From: Nitriliruptoraceae bacterium
GTDB lineage: Bacteria; Actinomycetota; Nitriliruptoria; Nitriliruptorales; Nitriliruptoraceae
Length of the DNA stretch: 6,718 nucleotides
Reading direction: 5' to 3'
Assembly: GCA_007120485.1 (NCBI GenBank)
Contig: SKNP01000004.1
Location: forward strand, 1 to 6,718
Part shown: positions 1 through 6,432 of the stretch, piece by piece
How the letters are laid out: the number at the start of each line of letters is the position of its first letter
Numbering within the stretch: position 1 is the first letter of the stretch
Position numbers and translations under genes: made by a program
The notes under the pieces: generated by a model
Told to the model about the DNA's origin: nothing
Databases searched by the model: none
The model's input: only the letters and a program-made list of their open reading frames with translations

Positions 1-522
1 CTCTCGCGGATCGTCGACCGGGGCCTGATGGTGCCCCTGGGCACCTCCGCGGTCACCATCGGGTTCGGGTTCCTGATCGCGCTCGACCGCCCACCGATGG
101 ACCTGCGCGGCTCGCCGCTGCTGGTCCCGATCGCGCAAGCGTTGATCGCCACCCCGTTCGTCGTCCGCACCCTCCTCCCGGTCCTGCGGTCGATCGACGA
201 CCGGTTGCGCGACGCCGCCGCGGTCCTCGGCGCCTCACCTCGACGTATCTGGCGCGAGGTCGATCTCCCGATCGTCGGGCGAGCAGCGCTGGTCGCTGCC
301 GGGTTCTCGTTCGCGATCGCGGTCGGCGAGTTCGGGGCGACGGTGTTCGTCGCCCGTGCCAACCTGCCGACCATGCCGGTGGCGATCTTCCGGCTGCTCG
401 GGCGGCCGGGCGTGGCCAACTTCGGACAGGCGATGGCGATGTCGACGCTGTTGATGGTCGTGACGGCGTCGGCGATCCTGGCGATCGACCGGTTGCGTGT
501 CGGTCAGGTGGGACGGTTCTGA
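1..522 (+). CDS. ABC transporter permease, ThiP/FbpB type (5' end missing)
   Basis: This is the C-terminal 173 residues of an integral membrane permease; the reading frame is open from base 1, so the start lies outside the window. Several hydrophobic segments are visible (around bases 40-90, 115-185, 285-355 and 430-490). Between them lies the cytoplasmic EAA loop that docks on the ATPase: DAAAVLGASPRRIWREVDLP, bases about 211-270, with the expected Ala-Ala, Gly and Leu-Pro spacing. The segment after it (GEFGATVFV, then LPTMPVAIFRLLGRPG and NFGQAMA) resembles the second half of fused two-domain permeases such as thiamine ThiP and ferric-iron FbpB. The stop overlaps the start of the ATPase gene by one base (TGATG), so the two should be co-translated and act together. 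The substrate cannot be read from this fragment; thiamine, Fe3+ or another small solute are all possible. Family confidence is high, substrate confidence low. Confidence 0.9.
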   Translation, partial: LSRIVDRGLMVPLGTSAVTIGFGFLIALDRPPMDLRGSPLLVPIAQALIATPFVVRTLLPVLRSIDDRLRDAAAVLGASPRRIWREVDLPIVGRAALVAAGFSFAIAVGEFGATVFVARANLPTMPVAIFRLLGRPGVANFGQAMAMSTLLMVVTASAILAIDRLRVGQVGRF

Positions 523-1595
523 TGCCCCACGGTGCCCCGCTCGAACTGCACGGTGTCACGGTCACCTACGGCTCGTTCGACGCCGTCCGGGACCTCGACC
601 TGCGTGCCGACGCTGGCGAGGTCCTCTGCGTGCTGGGACCCAGCGGCTGCGGGAAGTCCACCCTGCTGCGCGCTGTGGCCGGGCTCGAGCCGTCGCGGAC
701 CGGGTCGGTCCGACTCGGTGACCGCACGCTGGACGGTCTGCGCCCCGACCAGCGCGACGTCGGCCTGATGTTCCAGGATCACGCGCTGTTCCCCCACCGG
801 ACCGTCGCCGACAACGTCGCGTTCGGTCCTCGGATGCGGGGCCTCGACCGTCGGGCCGTCGCCGGCCGGGTGGACGAGGCGTTGCGCCTGGTCGACCTCA
901 CCGACCTGGCCAGACGGCGCATCACCGAGCTGTCGGGCGGGGAGCAGCAACGGGTCGCCCTCGCCCGGGCGGTCGCGCCGCGACCGCAGCTGCTCATGCT
1001 CGACGAACCGCTCGGGTCGCTCGACCGGGCGTTACAGGCCCGCCTGCTCGAGGATCTCACCCGGGTCTTCGGGGAACTCGGCACCACCGTGCTGCACGTC
1101 ACCCACGACCAGCACGAGGCCTTGGCGGTCGCCGACCGGGTCGCGGTCATGCGGTCCGGCCGGGTCGAGCAGGTGGGCTCGCCAGACGAGTTGTGGCGCG
1201 GGCCACGGACCGCGTTCGTCGCCCGGTTCCTCGGGCTGGACCACGTGGTCCGGCTCACCGTCCGCGATGGCGTGGCGGACAGCCCCTGGGGGACGCTGCC
1301 GGTGCCAACGACCCGGGACGGCACCCACGACGTGGTCCTGCTCCCCGAAGCCCTGCGGGTGCTCCACGACGGCGAGCCCCTTCGCGACCACGAACTCGCG
1401 GTGACCGGCCGGATCGTCGGACGGCGCTTCGCTGGCGACCACATCCGGGTCACCGTCGACCCTGGCGCCGGCCCGGCGCTGTCGGTGCCGGTGTGGCGAG
1501 GATCGGTCCCCGAACCCGGCAGCGACCTCGACCTCGCGCTCGATCCGCGGGCGGCACGGGTCCTCGAGCCCGAGGCGACGATCAGGAGCAGGTGA
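522..1595 (+). CDS. ABC transporter ATP-binding protein with C-terminal TOBE-like domain
   Basis: This 357-residue ATPase powers import through the upstream permease. All nucleotide-binding motifs are intact: Walker A GPSGCGKST at residues 39-47, Q-loop Gln85 in LMFQDHALF, signature LSGGEQQRVALARA at 137-150, Walker B LLMLDEP at 157-163, D-loop GSLD at 165-168 and switch His195 in THDQ. After about residue 235 comes a further 120 residues of the TOBE-like regulatory type. The total length therefore matches PotA/FbpC/CysA-type ATPases rather than the short ThiQ form of about 230 aa. The start at 522 overlaps the permease stop by one base and has a purine-rich AGGTGGGA (506-513) eight bases upstream, so translational coupling is likely. 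The substrate is not determined; iron, thiamine, spermidine or sulfate importers all use this ATPase class. The closest call from the permease is ThiP/FbpB-like. Confidence 0.93.
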   Translation: MPHGAPLELHGVTVTYGSFDAVRDLDLRADAGEVLCVLGPSGCGKSTLLRAVAGLEPSRTGSVRLGDRTLDGLRPDQRDVGLMFQDHALFPHRTVADNVAFGPRMRGLDRRAVAGRVDEALRLVDLTDLARRRITELSGGEQQRVALARAVAPRPQLLMLDEPLGSLDRALQARLLEDLTRVFGELGTTVLHVTHDQHEALAVADRVAVMRSGRVEQVGSPDELWRGPRTAFVARFLGLDHVVRLTVRDGVADSPWGTLPVPTTRDGTHDVVLLPEALRVLHDGEPLRDHELAVTGRIVGRRFAGDHIRVTVDPGAGPALSVPVWRGSVPEPGSDLDLALDPRAARVLEPEATIRSR

Positions 1596-1609
1596 CCGCC
1601 GGGAACACG

Positions 1610-1623
1610 CGATGCCCGCATCG
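1610..1623. repeat. Short inverted repeat after the ABC ATPase gene
   Basis: CGATGC and GCATCG are perfect 6-bp arms separated by two bases, starting 15 bases after the ATPase stop. A 2-base loop is too tight for a full RNA hairpin, so the outermost loop pair would open. There is no following T-tract. It may be a weak transcription stop or a protein-binding dyad, or chance in GC-rich DNA. Confidence 0.25.
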
Positions 1624-1715
1624 ATCCGGGGGCTGACCGGCTCCGTGCCGCAGGTCGGACGGATGCCGACGATCCTGCTGCGGACCGACCGGCGGGACCG
1701 ACGCCTGCCGCACCA

Positions 1716-1721
1716 TAGGCT
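1716..1721 (+). promoter_or_regulatory. Candidate -10 element (TAGGCT) for the GH3 gene
   Basis: TAGGCT fits the actinobacterial TANNNT -10 pattern and stands out in a very GC-rich gap. It would put transcription start near 1728, giving a leader of about 42 bases before the GTG at 1770. No convincing -35 hexamer is visible 16-19 bases upstream. Similar TAGGGT elements precede the pentapeptide gene and the thiolase in this window. Confidence 0.35.
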
Positions 1722-1755
1722 CGTGGCTCGCGGGTGACCGCCCGACGCAGCCGAC

Positions 1756-1760
1756 GAGGA
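1756..1760 (+). promoter_or_regulatory. Ribosome binding site that sets the GH3 start
   Basis: GAGGA lies nine bases before the GTG at 1770. The alternative in-frame GTG at 1734 has no purine-rich site ahead of it and would begin only about six bases after the predicted transcription start. This favours 1770. Confidence 0.55.
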
Positions 1761-1769
1761 CCGACGAGC

Positions 1770-4253
1770 GTGAGCGACGATCAGCACGGCCACGATCAGC
1801 ATGGCGACGGCCTGACGGGCGGCCACGACCCCGCAGATCCCTCCGACCGTGGCGCGACCACGCCGCCCGACGACGTCGCTCGCATCCTGGCTGACCTCGA
1901 CCTGCCGACGAAGGTCGCGTTGCTCTCCGGTGCGGATGCCTGGCACCTCGAGCCGGTGCCCAGCGTCGGGTTCGGGCGCACCATGGTCGCCGACGGCCCA
2001 CACGGCCTGCGCAAGATCCCCGACGATGGCGAGCAGGTGAGCGTCCGACGCGCCGTGCCGGCCACCTGCTTCCCGACCGCGGTGACGTTGGCCTCGAGCT
2101 GGGACGAGGCGCTGCTGGAGGAGGTCGGTCGTGCGCTCGGCCGGGAAGCGCTGGCCGAGGACATCTCCGTGGTCCTCGGTCCGGGGGTGAACCTCAAGCG
2201 ACATCCGGCGGGTGGGCGCAACTTCGAGTACCTCAGCGAGGATCCGCTGCTAGCGGGCCGCTTGGCCGTCGCGATGGTGCGAGGGATCCAGTCGCAGGGG
2301 CCCGGGGCGTGCGTGAAGCACCTCGCCGCGAACCATCAGGAGACCTTCCGGATGGTCATCGACACGGTCGTCGATGAGCGGACCCTACGGGAGCTCGAGC
2401 TCACCGGCTTCGAACTGGCGATCCGCGGCGGTCGCCCCTGGACGGTCATGAGCGCCTACAACCAACTCAACGGCGTCCCCGCGACCGACAACCGTTGGCT
2501 GCTGACCGAGGTGCTCCGCGACGAGTGGGGTTTCGATGGGCTGGTCATGAGCGACTGGGGTGGCATGCACGACCGGGTTGCGGCCACCGCGGCCGGCAAC
2601 GACCTGGAGATGCCGGGCAGCAACGGCGCGTTCGACGCCGAGGTGATCGCGGCGGTCCGTGACGGCGACCTCGACGAGGAGCACGTCGACCGGTGCGCTC
2701 GTCGAGTGATCGAACTGATCGTCCGTGCCGCGGCGAACCGGGTCCCGACCGCGACCGTCGACCAGGATGCGCACCACGCCCTGGCCCGCCGCGCGGCCGC
2801 GGCCGGCTCGGTCCTGCTCACCAACGACGGCACCTTGCCGCTGTCTGCGGACGCTGATCTCGCCGTGATCGGGGCCTTCGCGACCACTCCCCGCTACCAG
2901 GGCGCCGGCAGCTCGCAGGTCAACCCCACCCGGCTCGACGATCCGATCGCCGCGATCCGGGAACGCATCCAACCGGGCGTCGAGGTCACCTTCGCACCGG
3001 CATACGACCCGACGACGGGGACCACGACCGATGCGTTGATCGAGCAGGCCGTCGAGGCCGCACAGACAGCGGGCCGAGCGGTGATCATCGCCGGCCTGCC
3101 GGGCCGCTACGAGTCGGAGGGGTTCGATCGCGCCGACCTTGAGCTGCCCGCCGGTCACCTTCGGGTGATCGACGCGGTGCTCGATGCCGGCGTACCCACC
3201 GTCGTCGTGCTGCAGAACGGCGCACCCGTCGAACTACCGTTCGCTGACCGGGTCCCGGCGATCCTCGAGAGCTACCTCGGCGGCCAGGCCGGCGGTGCCG
3301 CGCTCGCTGACGTGCTCTTCGGTGACGTGGAGCCGGGCGGACGCCTGGCCGAGTCGTTCCCGGTCGCGATGCGCGATCTGGCGGCTGACGCCAACTTCCC
3401 CGGCCACCCCAGGCAGGTCGAGCACCGGGAAGGGCTCCTGGTCGGCTACCGGTTCCACGACACCGCGGGCGTGCCCGCACGGTTCGCCTTCGGGCACGGG
3501 CTGAGCTACACCACGTTCGAGTACGGCCAGGTGGAGGTCACCGGCGACGGCACCGATCGCACGGCGACCGTCACGGTGACCAACGTCGGCGGCCGGCCCG
3601 GCACGGAGGTCGTGCAGCTCTACGTGCGCGCCGCCGACTCGGCCGTGTGGCGGCCGGACAAGGAGCTCAAGGCGTTCGCCAAGGTCCAGCTCGAACCGGG
3701 CTCCTCGCAGCAGATCCAGCTCGACCTCGACCGGCGATCGTTCGCGATCTACGACGTGAGCGCCGGCGACTGGCTGGTGGAAGCCGGCACCTACGAGCTG
3801 CTGGTCGGCACCTCATCGGTCGACATCCGCACGACGGCCAGCATCGAGGTGGCGTCCGACGACGACGTGACCCCCGTGCCAGCCCCGGCGGGCACCGTGG
3901 CCACGGACGAGGAGTTCGCGCGGCTGCTCGGGACCGAGATCCCGACGCCGCGCCCTGCCCAGCCGTTCCACCGCAACTCGTCGGTGGCGGATCTGACCCT
4001 GACCCCGATGGGGCGCAAGGTGCATCAGGCCATCATGGCGGCGGCGCGCTACCAGGTCCAGCGAACGGTCCCCGAGGACGACGAGGCGACCCATCGGATG
4101 TTCGAGTCGGTCTTCGCTGAGGCGCCGCTGCGCACGCTGCCGCTGCACGGTGGGGGGAAGCCACCGATGATCGTCATCGACCGGACGATCGACGCGCTCA
4201 ACGGCCGACCCAAAGCGGCGCTCGCCGACCTGCTCGAACGCCTCCGCAGCTGA
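1770..4253 (+). CDS. Glycoside hydrolase family 3 (beta-glucosidase-like)
   Basis: This complete 827-residue retaining glycosidase probably removes terminal beta-linked sugars from oligosaccharides or glycosides. Domain order: N-terminal barrel (about residues 35-325) with substrate-site Asp75 in DGPHG, Arg150 in GGRNFEYLSEDP and Lys183-His184 in KHLAANHQE. The nucleophile is Asp262 in VMSDWGG. The GH3 C-terminal sandwich (about 345-565) carries the probable acid/base Glu450 in YESEGFDR. A fibronectin-III-like domain follows at about 605-682. The last 130 or so residues are an extension outside these domains. The N-terminus is hydrophilic and rich in His, Asp and Gly, with no signal peptide or membrane segment, so it is probably cytoplasmic and acts on imported sugars or glycosides. 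I chose GTG at 1770 over GTG at 1734 because of the GAGGA site. No PA14 insertion is seen. Beta-glucosidase, xylosidase or another specificity cannot be separated by reading. No sugar transporter lies next to it. Confidence 0.93.
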   Translation: MSDDQHGHDQHGDGLTGGHDPADPSDRGATTPPDDVARILADLDLPTKVALLSGADAWHLEPVPSVGFGRTMVADGPHGLRKIPDDGEQVSVRRAVPATCFPTAVTLASSWDEALLEEVGRALGREALAEDISVVLGPGVNLKRHPAGGRNFEYLSEDPLLAGRLAVAMVRGIQSQGPGACVKHLAANHQETFRMVIDTVVDERTLRELELTGFELAIRGGRPWTVMSAYNQLNGVPATDNRWLLTEVLRDEWGFDGLVMSDWGGMHDRVAATAAGNDLEMPGSNGAFDAEVIAAVRDGDLDEEHVDRCARRVIELIVRAAANRVPTATVDQDAHHALARRAAAAGSVLLTNDGTLPLSADADLAVIGAFATTPRYQGAGSSQVNPTRLDDPIAAIRERIQPGVEVTFAPAYDPTTGTTTDALIEQAVEAAQTAGRAVIIAGLPGRYESEGFDRADLELPAGHLRVIDAVLDAGVPTVVVLQNGAPVELPFADRVPAILESYLGGQAGGAALADVLFGDVEPGGRLAESFPVAMRDLAADANFPGHPRQVEHREGLLVGYRFHDTAGVPARFAFGHGLSYTTFEYGQVEVTGDGTDRTATVTVTNVGGRPGTEVVQLYVRAADSAVWRPDKELKAFAKVQLEPGSSQQIQLDLDRRSFAIYDVSAGDWLVEAGTYELLVGTSSVDIRTTASIEVASDDDVTPVPAPAGTVATDEEFARLLGTEIPTPRPAQPFHRNSSVADLTLTPMGRKVHQAIMAAARYQVQRTVPEDDEATHRMFESVFAEAPLRTLPLHGGGKPPMIVIDRTIDALNGRPKAALADLLERLRS
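1777..1806 (+). repeat. 15-bp tandem duplication inside the GH3 N-terminus
   Basis: Two adjacent 15-base units, ACGATCAGCACGGCC and ACGATCAGCATGGCG, differ at three positions. They are in frame and encode most of a DQHGH-DQHGD pair right after the start codon. This looks like a recent in-frame duplication in a disordered tail that the enzyme fold does not need. Confidence 0.7.
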
Positions 4254-4280
4254 CCAACGCACCGCGGCCACGACATCGCG

Positions 4281-4324
4281 GACCGGCCGGCCCTCGGACG
4301 CGACGTCGCGGCGGCCGGCCGGTC
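4281..4324. terminator. Probable bidirectional terminator between GH3 and moeZ
   Basis: GACCGGCCGGCC (4281-4292) and GGCCGGCCGGTC (4313-4324) are perfect 12-bp inverted arms with a 20-base loop. The loop holds its own 10-bp palindrome, GCGACGTCGC (4300-4309). The hairpin sits in the 82-base gap between two convergent stop codons (4253 and 4336), which is where a shared terminator is expected. There is no T-tract on either side, as is common for GC-rich actinobacterial hairpin terminators. Confidence 0.6.
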
Positions 4325-4335
4325 GACGTACCGGG

Positions 4336-5511
4336 TCAGTACACCGGGATCGAGTCGTCCACCTGCCGCGCGTAGGCGTTGATGCCGCCGCGCATCGAAC
4401 GGGCCTTGAAACCGGCGCCGCGGAGCAGTTCGGTGGACTCCAGCGACCGTTGCCCGGACTTGCAGTGGATCACGTACTCCTTGGTCGGGTCGAGCTCGGC
4501 CAGCTTGCCCGCCAGGGAGTCCTTGGGGATGAGCACGGCGCCCGGGATCCGGTTGATCTCGTACTCGTGCTCCTCACGGACATCGAGCAGTTCCACGTCC
4601 GGCTTGTCCGCGATCTCCGCGTACTCGCTCGGCAGGATCTCCAGGTCGGCCAACGAGTGGTCGGCTTCCACGACCCCATCGTGGGCGGGCATCCCGCAGA
4701 ACTCCTCGTAGTCGATGAGTTCGGTGACGGTCGGCTCCTCACCGCAGACGGGGCAGCTGGGATCCTTGTTGACCTTGACGTAGGTCCACTCCTGCGCCAG
4801 CGCGTCGTACAGCCCGAGCCGTCCGACCATCGCCTCGCCGGCACCGGTGATCAGCTTGATGCCCTCGATCCCCTGCGCGGTCCCGATGTGGCCGGCCATG
4901 ATGCCGAGCACGCCGCCCTCGGCGCAGTTGGGCACCATGCCGGGCGGTGGTGGCTCGGGGAACATGCACCGGTAGCAGGGGCCTTCCTCGGCGTAGAAGA
5001 CGCTGAGTTGCCCTTCGAAGCGGAAGATCGACCCGTAGACGTTGGGGATGCCCAGCAGCACGCACGCGTCGTTGACGAGGTAGCGCGTCGGGAAGTTGTC
5101 GGTGCCGTCGATCACCAGGTCGTAGCCGTCGAGGACGTCGAGCGCGTTCTCGGACGTGAGGAACGTGCGGTGCTCCACCACCTCGACGTGGGGGTTGATC
5201 TCCAGGATCGACGCGCGGGCGGAGTCGATCTTGTGCACCCCGATGTCCGAGGTGCCGTGGATGATCTGGCGCTGCAGGTTGGAAGCATCGACGACGTCGT
5301 CATCGACCAGCCCGATCGTGCCCACGCCGGCGGCTGCCAGGTACAGGGCCAACGGCGAACCGAGCCCGCCGGTGCCCACGAGCAGCACCCTGGCGGCCTT
5401 CAGACGTTCCTGACCCTCCATCCCCACGTCGGGGATGATCAGGTGGCGGCTGTAGCGGGCGATCTCCTCGTGGGAGAGCGGCGCACGACGATCGACGACG
5501 GGACGGACCAC
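4336..5511 (-). CDS. moeZ: MoeZ-type adenylyltransferase/sulfurtransferase (MoeB-rhodanese)
   Basis: This 391-residue E1-like enzyme adenylates the C-terminal Gly-Gly of a ubiquitin-like sulfur carrier (MoaD, CysO or ThiS type) and then transfers sulfur to it, feeding molybdopterin, cysteine or related synthesis in the cytoplasm. The ThiF/MoeB domain has the nucleotide loop GTGGLGSP (46-53), DGTDNFPTR (135-143), the zinc Cys pairs Cys179/Cys182 and Cys253/Cys256, and the likely thioester Cys196 in NCAEGGVLG. The rhodanese domain (about 300-391) has DVREEHEYEINRIPGA and active-site Cys350 in CKSGQRS, ending in the typical IPVY. All catalytic residues are present. The frame stays open a further 310 codons upstream, but homology begins at RYSRHLIIP. 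GTG at 5511 has AGGAG (5523-5519) seven bases ahead and gives the normal family length. It converges with GH3 and diverges from the pentapeptide gene. No sulfur-carrier gene is in the window. Confidence 0.95.
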   Translation of the reverse strand: MVRPVVDRRAPLSHEEIARYSRHLIIPDVGMEGQERLKAARVLLVGTGGLGSPLALYLAAAGVGTIGLVDDDVVDASNLQRQIIHGTSDIGVHKIDSARASILEINPHVEVVEHRTFLTSENALDVLDGYDLVIDGTDNFPTRYLVNDACVLLGIPNVYGSIFRFEGQLSVFYAEEGPCYRCMFPEPPPPGMVPNCAEGGVLGIMAGHIGTAQGIEGIKLITGAGEAMVGRLGLYDALAQEWTYVKVNKDPSCPVCGEEPTVTELIDYEEFCGMPAHDGVVEADHSLADLEILPSEYAEIADKPDVELLDVREEHEYEINRIPGAVLIPKDSLAGKLAELDPTKEYVIHCKSGQRSLESTELLRGAGFKARSMRGGINAYARQVDDSIPVY

Positions 5512-5518
5512 GGACGGG

Positions 5519-5523
5519 CTCCT
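5519..5523 (-). promoter_or_regulatory. Ribosome binding site that sets the moeZ start
   Basis: On the minus strand AGGAG is followed by seven bases and then GTG (5511-5509). This decides the start within a much longer open frame and gives a protein of standard MoeZ length. Confidence 0.7.
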
Positions 5524-5612
5524 GAGACAGCGGCGGGGACAAGTGGTTCGGCGCGGGGAGCGAAGGAGGGCGCGGGGGTACCGGCGCTGGGCGACACCCG
5601 CGCTCGCCCCAG

Positions 5613-5618
5613 TGTCAA
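5613..5618 (-). promoter_or_regulatory. Candidate -35 hexamer (TTGACA) upstream of moeZ
   Basis: The minus strand reads an exact TTGACA about 100 bases before the moeZ start. No good -10 element lies 16-18 bases downstream (the positions read TGTCGC or TCGCCC), so this is a weak promoter call. The hexamer overlaps one arm of a GACAC...GTGTC inverted repeat (5593-5597 and 5612-5616). Confidence 0.2.
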
Positions 5619-5646
5619 CGCGCACCGCGAGGTACGACTTCCCCGA

Positions 5647-5664
5647 CCGTGGAAACCGTGGAAA
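5647..5664. repeat. Tandem 9-bp direct repeat in the moeZ/pentapeptide divergent gap
   Basis: CCGTGGAAA occurs twice head to tail (5647-5655 and 5656-5664), followed by CC that begins a partial third copy. It sits 36 bases before the predicted -10 element of the pentapeptide gene, in a position where an activator or repressor of either divergent gene could bind. The GAAA runs are unusual in this GC-rich gap. Confidence 0.6.
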
Positions 5665-5685
5665 CCTCGCGTCGACCACGCCACG

Positions 5686-5700
5686 GCCACCGCTGGTGGC
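5686..5700. promoter_or_regulatory. Dyad abutting the -10 element of the pentapeptide gene
   Basis: GCCACC and GGTGGC are perfect 6-bp inverted arms around a 3-base centre. The right arm ends directly at the TAGGGT element, so a bound protein would cover the -10/-35 spacer. It could be an operator. It lies upstream of the predicted transcription start, so it would not form an RNA hairpin in the transcript. Confidence 0.35.
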
Positions 5701-5706
5701 TAGGGT
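5701..5706 (+). promoter_or_regulatory. Candidate -10 element (TAGGGT) for the pentapeptide gene
   Basis: TAGGGT fits TANNNT and would place transcription start near 5713, about 25 bases before the GTG at 5738. No clear -35 hexamer is visible. The same hexamer recurs upstream of the thiolase. Confidence 0.4.
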
Positions 5707-5737
5707 CCGAGCGGCCCCGGCGGACCAGGATGCCAGC

Positions 5738-6367
5738 GTGAGCGACGGGCACGATCCGCACAGCGAGCCCGGCGTCCCCGTGTTCCGCGACCAGGACCTC
5801 GACGGGGAGGACCTGCGTCGCTTGGCGCCACTCGACGGCCTGGTACTGGAGCGGTGCCGCCTGCGGTACGCCGACCTGGCCGGACTGGTCACCATCGGGT
5901 GCCGGTTCGTCTCGTGTGATCTGACCGGAGCGGACCTCAGCGGCTCGGAGCACCATGGCAGCGCCTTCACCAACTGTTCGTTCGCCGGCGCTCGGCTGTC
6001 CACGAGCAGGTTCATCGGCTGCAAGCTCACGGGCAGCGACCTGACGGACACCATCACGCTCGGGTTGACGGTCGAGGACGGCGACTGGTCGTACACGAAC
6101 CTGCGCGGCGTCGACCTGGCCACGCGCGATCTGCGCGGCCTGCGGCTCGCCCACGCCGATCTGTGCGAGGCGAACCTGCGCGACGCGGATCTGACCGGGG
6201 CGGATCTCTCCGGAGCCGAGCTCGGCAACACGGTGCTGGACGGGACGCAGCTGCATGACGCGGAACTGGCTGGCGTGAGGCTGGCGGATGCGCTCGTCGC
6301 CGGCGCACAGCTGGACCTGGCGGGGGCCGTGCGGCTGGCGGAGTCGCTCGGCGCCGAGGTGGCGTGA
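5738..6367 (+). CDS. MfpA/Qnr-like pentapeptide-repeat protein
   Basis: This 209-residue protein is expected to fold as a right-handed square beta-helix. Five consecutive A(D/N/E)LXX units run from residues 140 to 164 (ADLCE, ANLRD, ADLTG, ADLSG, AELGN), and looser units cover about 25-190. It resembles Mycobacterium MfpA, as I recall that sequence, beyond the repeat itself: SGSEHHGSAFTNCSFAGARL (68-87) matches ESQHRGSAFRNCTFERTTL. The tail GAQLDLAGAVRLAESLGAEV matches the C-terminal dimerisation segment of MfpA and Qnr. Those proteins mimic DNA, bind gyrase and can protect it from fluoroquinolones. No extra loops are evident, as in MfpA and unlike QnrB. GTG at 5738 was chosen because AGGA (5727-5730) lies seven bases upstream; longer in-frame starts would run through the promoter region. 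It is divergent from moeZ. The roadblock/GTPase genes that accompany mfpA in mycobacteria are absent. A generic pentapeptide protein remains possible. Confidence 0.88.
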   Translation: MSDGHDPHSEPGVPVFRDQDLDGEDLRRLAPLDGLVLERCRLRYADLAGLVTIGCRFVSCDLTGADLSGSEHHGSAFTNCSFAGARLSTSRFIGCKLTGSDLTDTITLGLTVEDGDWSYTNLRGVDLATRDLRGLRLAHADLCEANLRDADLTGADLSGAELGNTVLDGTQLHDAELAGVRLADALVAGAQLDLAGAVRLAESLGAEVA

Positions 6368-6387
6368 CCACCGACCGTTCCGTGGCG

Positions 6388-6427
6388 GCACCGGACCCGC
6401 CCGTGGCACCACGTGCACCGGACCCGC
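6388..6427. repeat. Direct repeat of 13 bp after the pentapeptide gene
   Basis: GCACCGGACCCGC occurs exactly at 6388-6400 and 6415-6427, and the core CGGACCCG appears a third time at 6460-6467. The copies sit in non-coding DNA 20 to 100 bases after the pentapeptide stop. Function is unknown; they could be a remnant duplication or binding sites. Confidence 0.5.
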
Positions 6428-6432
6428 GTGCG

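Noticed and set aside
1592..1636. Fourteen-codon frame starting GTGA at the ATPase stop, after an AGGAG
   Set aside because: The AGGAG is only three bases from the GTG and the peptide (MTAGNTRCPHRSGG) has no recognisable feature; it probably is not translated.
1651..1677. Bulged stem CAGGTCGG with CCGA and CCTG in the gap before GH3
   Set aside because: The stem is short and interrupted by a 4-base bulge; it has no clear link to a gene end or riboswitch.
1734..1769. Earlier in-frame GTG start for GH3 at 1734
   Set aside because: No ribosome binding site precedes it, it would lie about six bases after the predicted transcription start, and it adds only 12 Arg/Ser-rich residues.
5587..5616. 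Interleaved inverted repeats CTGGG/CCCAG and GACAC/GTGTC upstream of moeZ
   Set aside because: The arms are only 5 bp each and overlap at one base; pairs of this size are expected by chance in this GC-rich gap.
4450..5703. Long plus-strand open frame of about 417 codons antisense to moeZ
   Set aside because: It is the mirror of a confident conserved gene; high GC opens antisense frames, and no family motif is visible in its translation.
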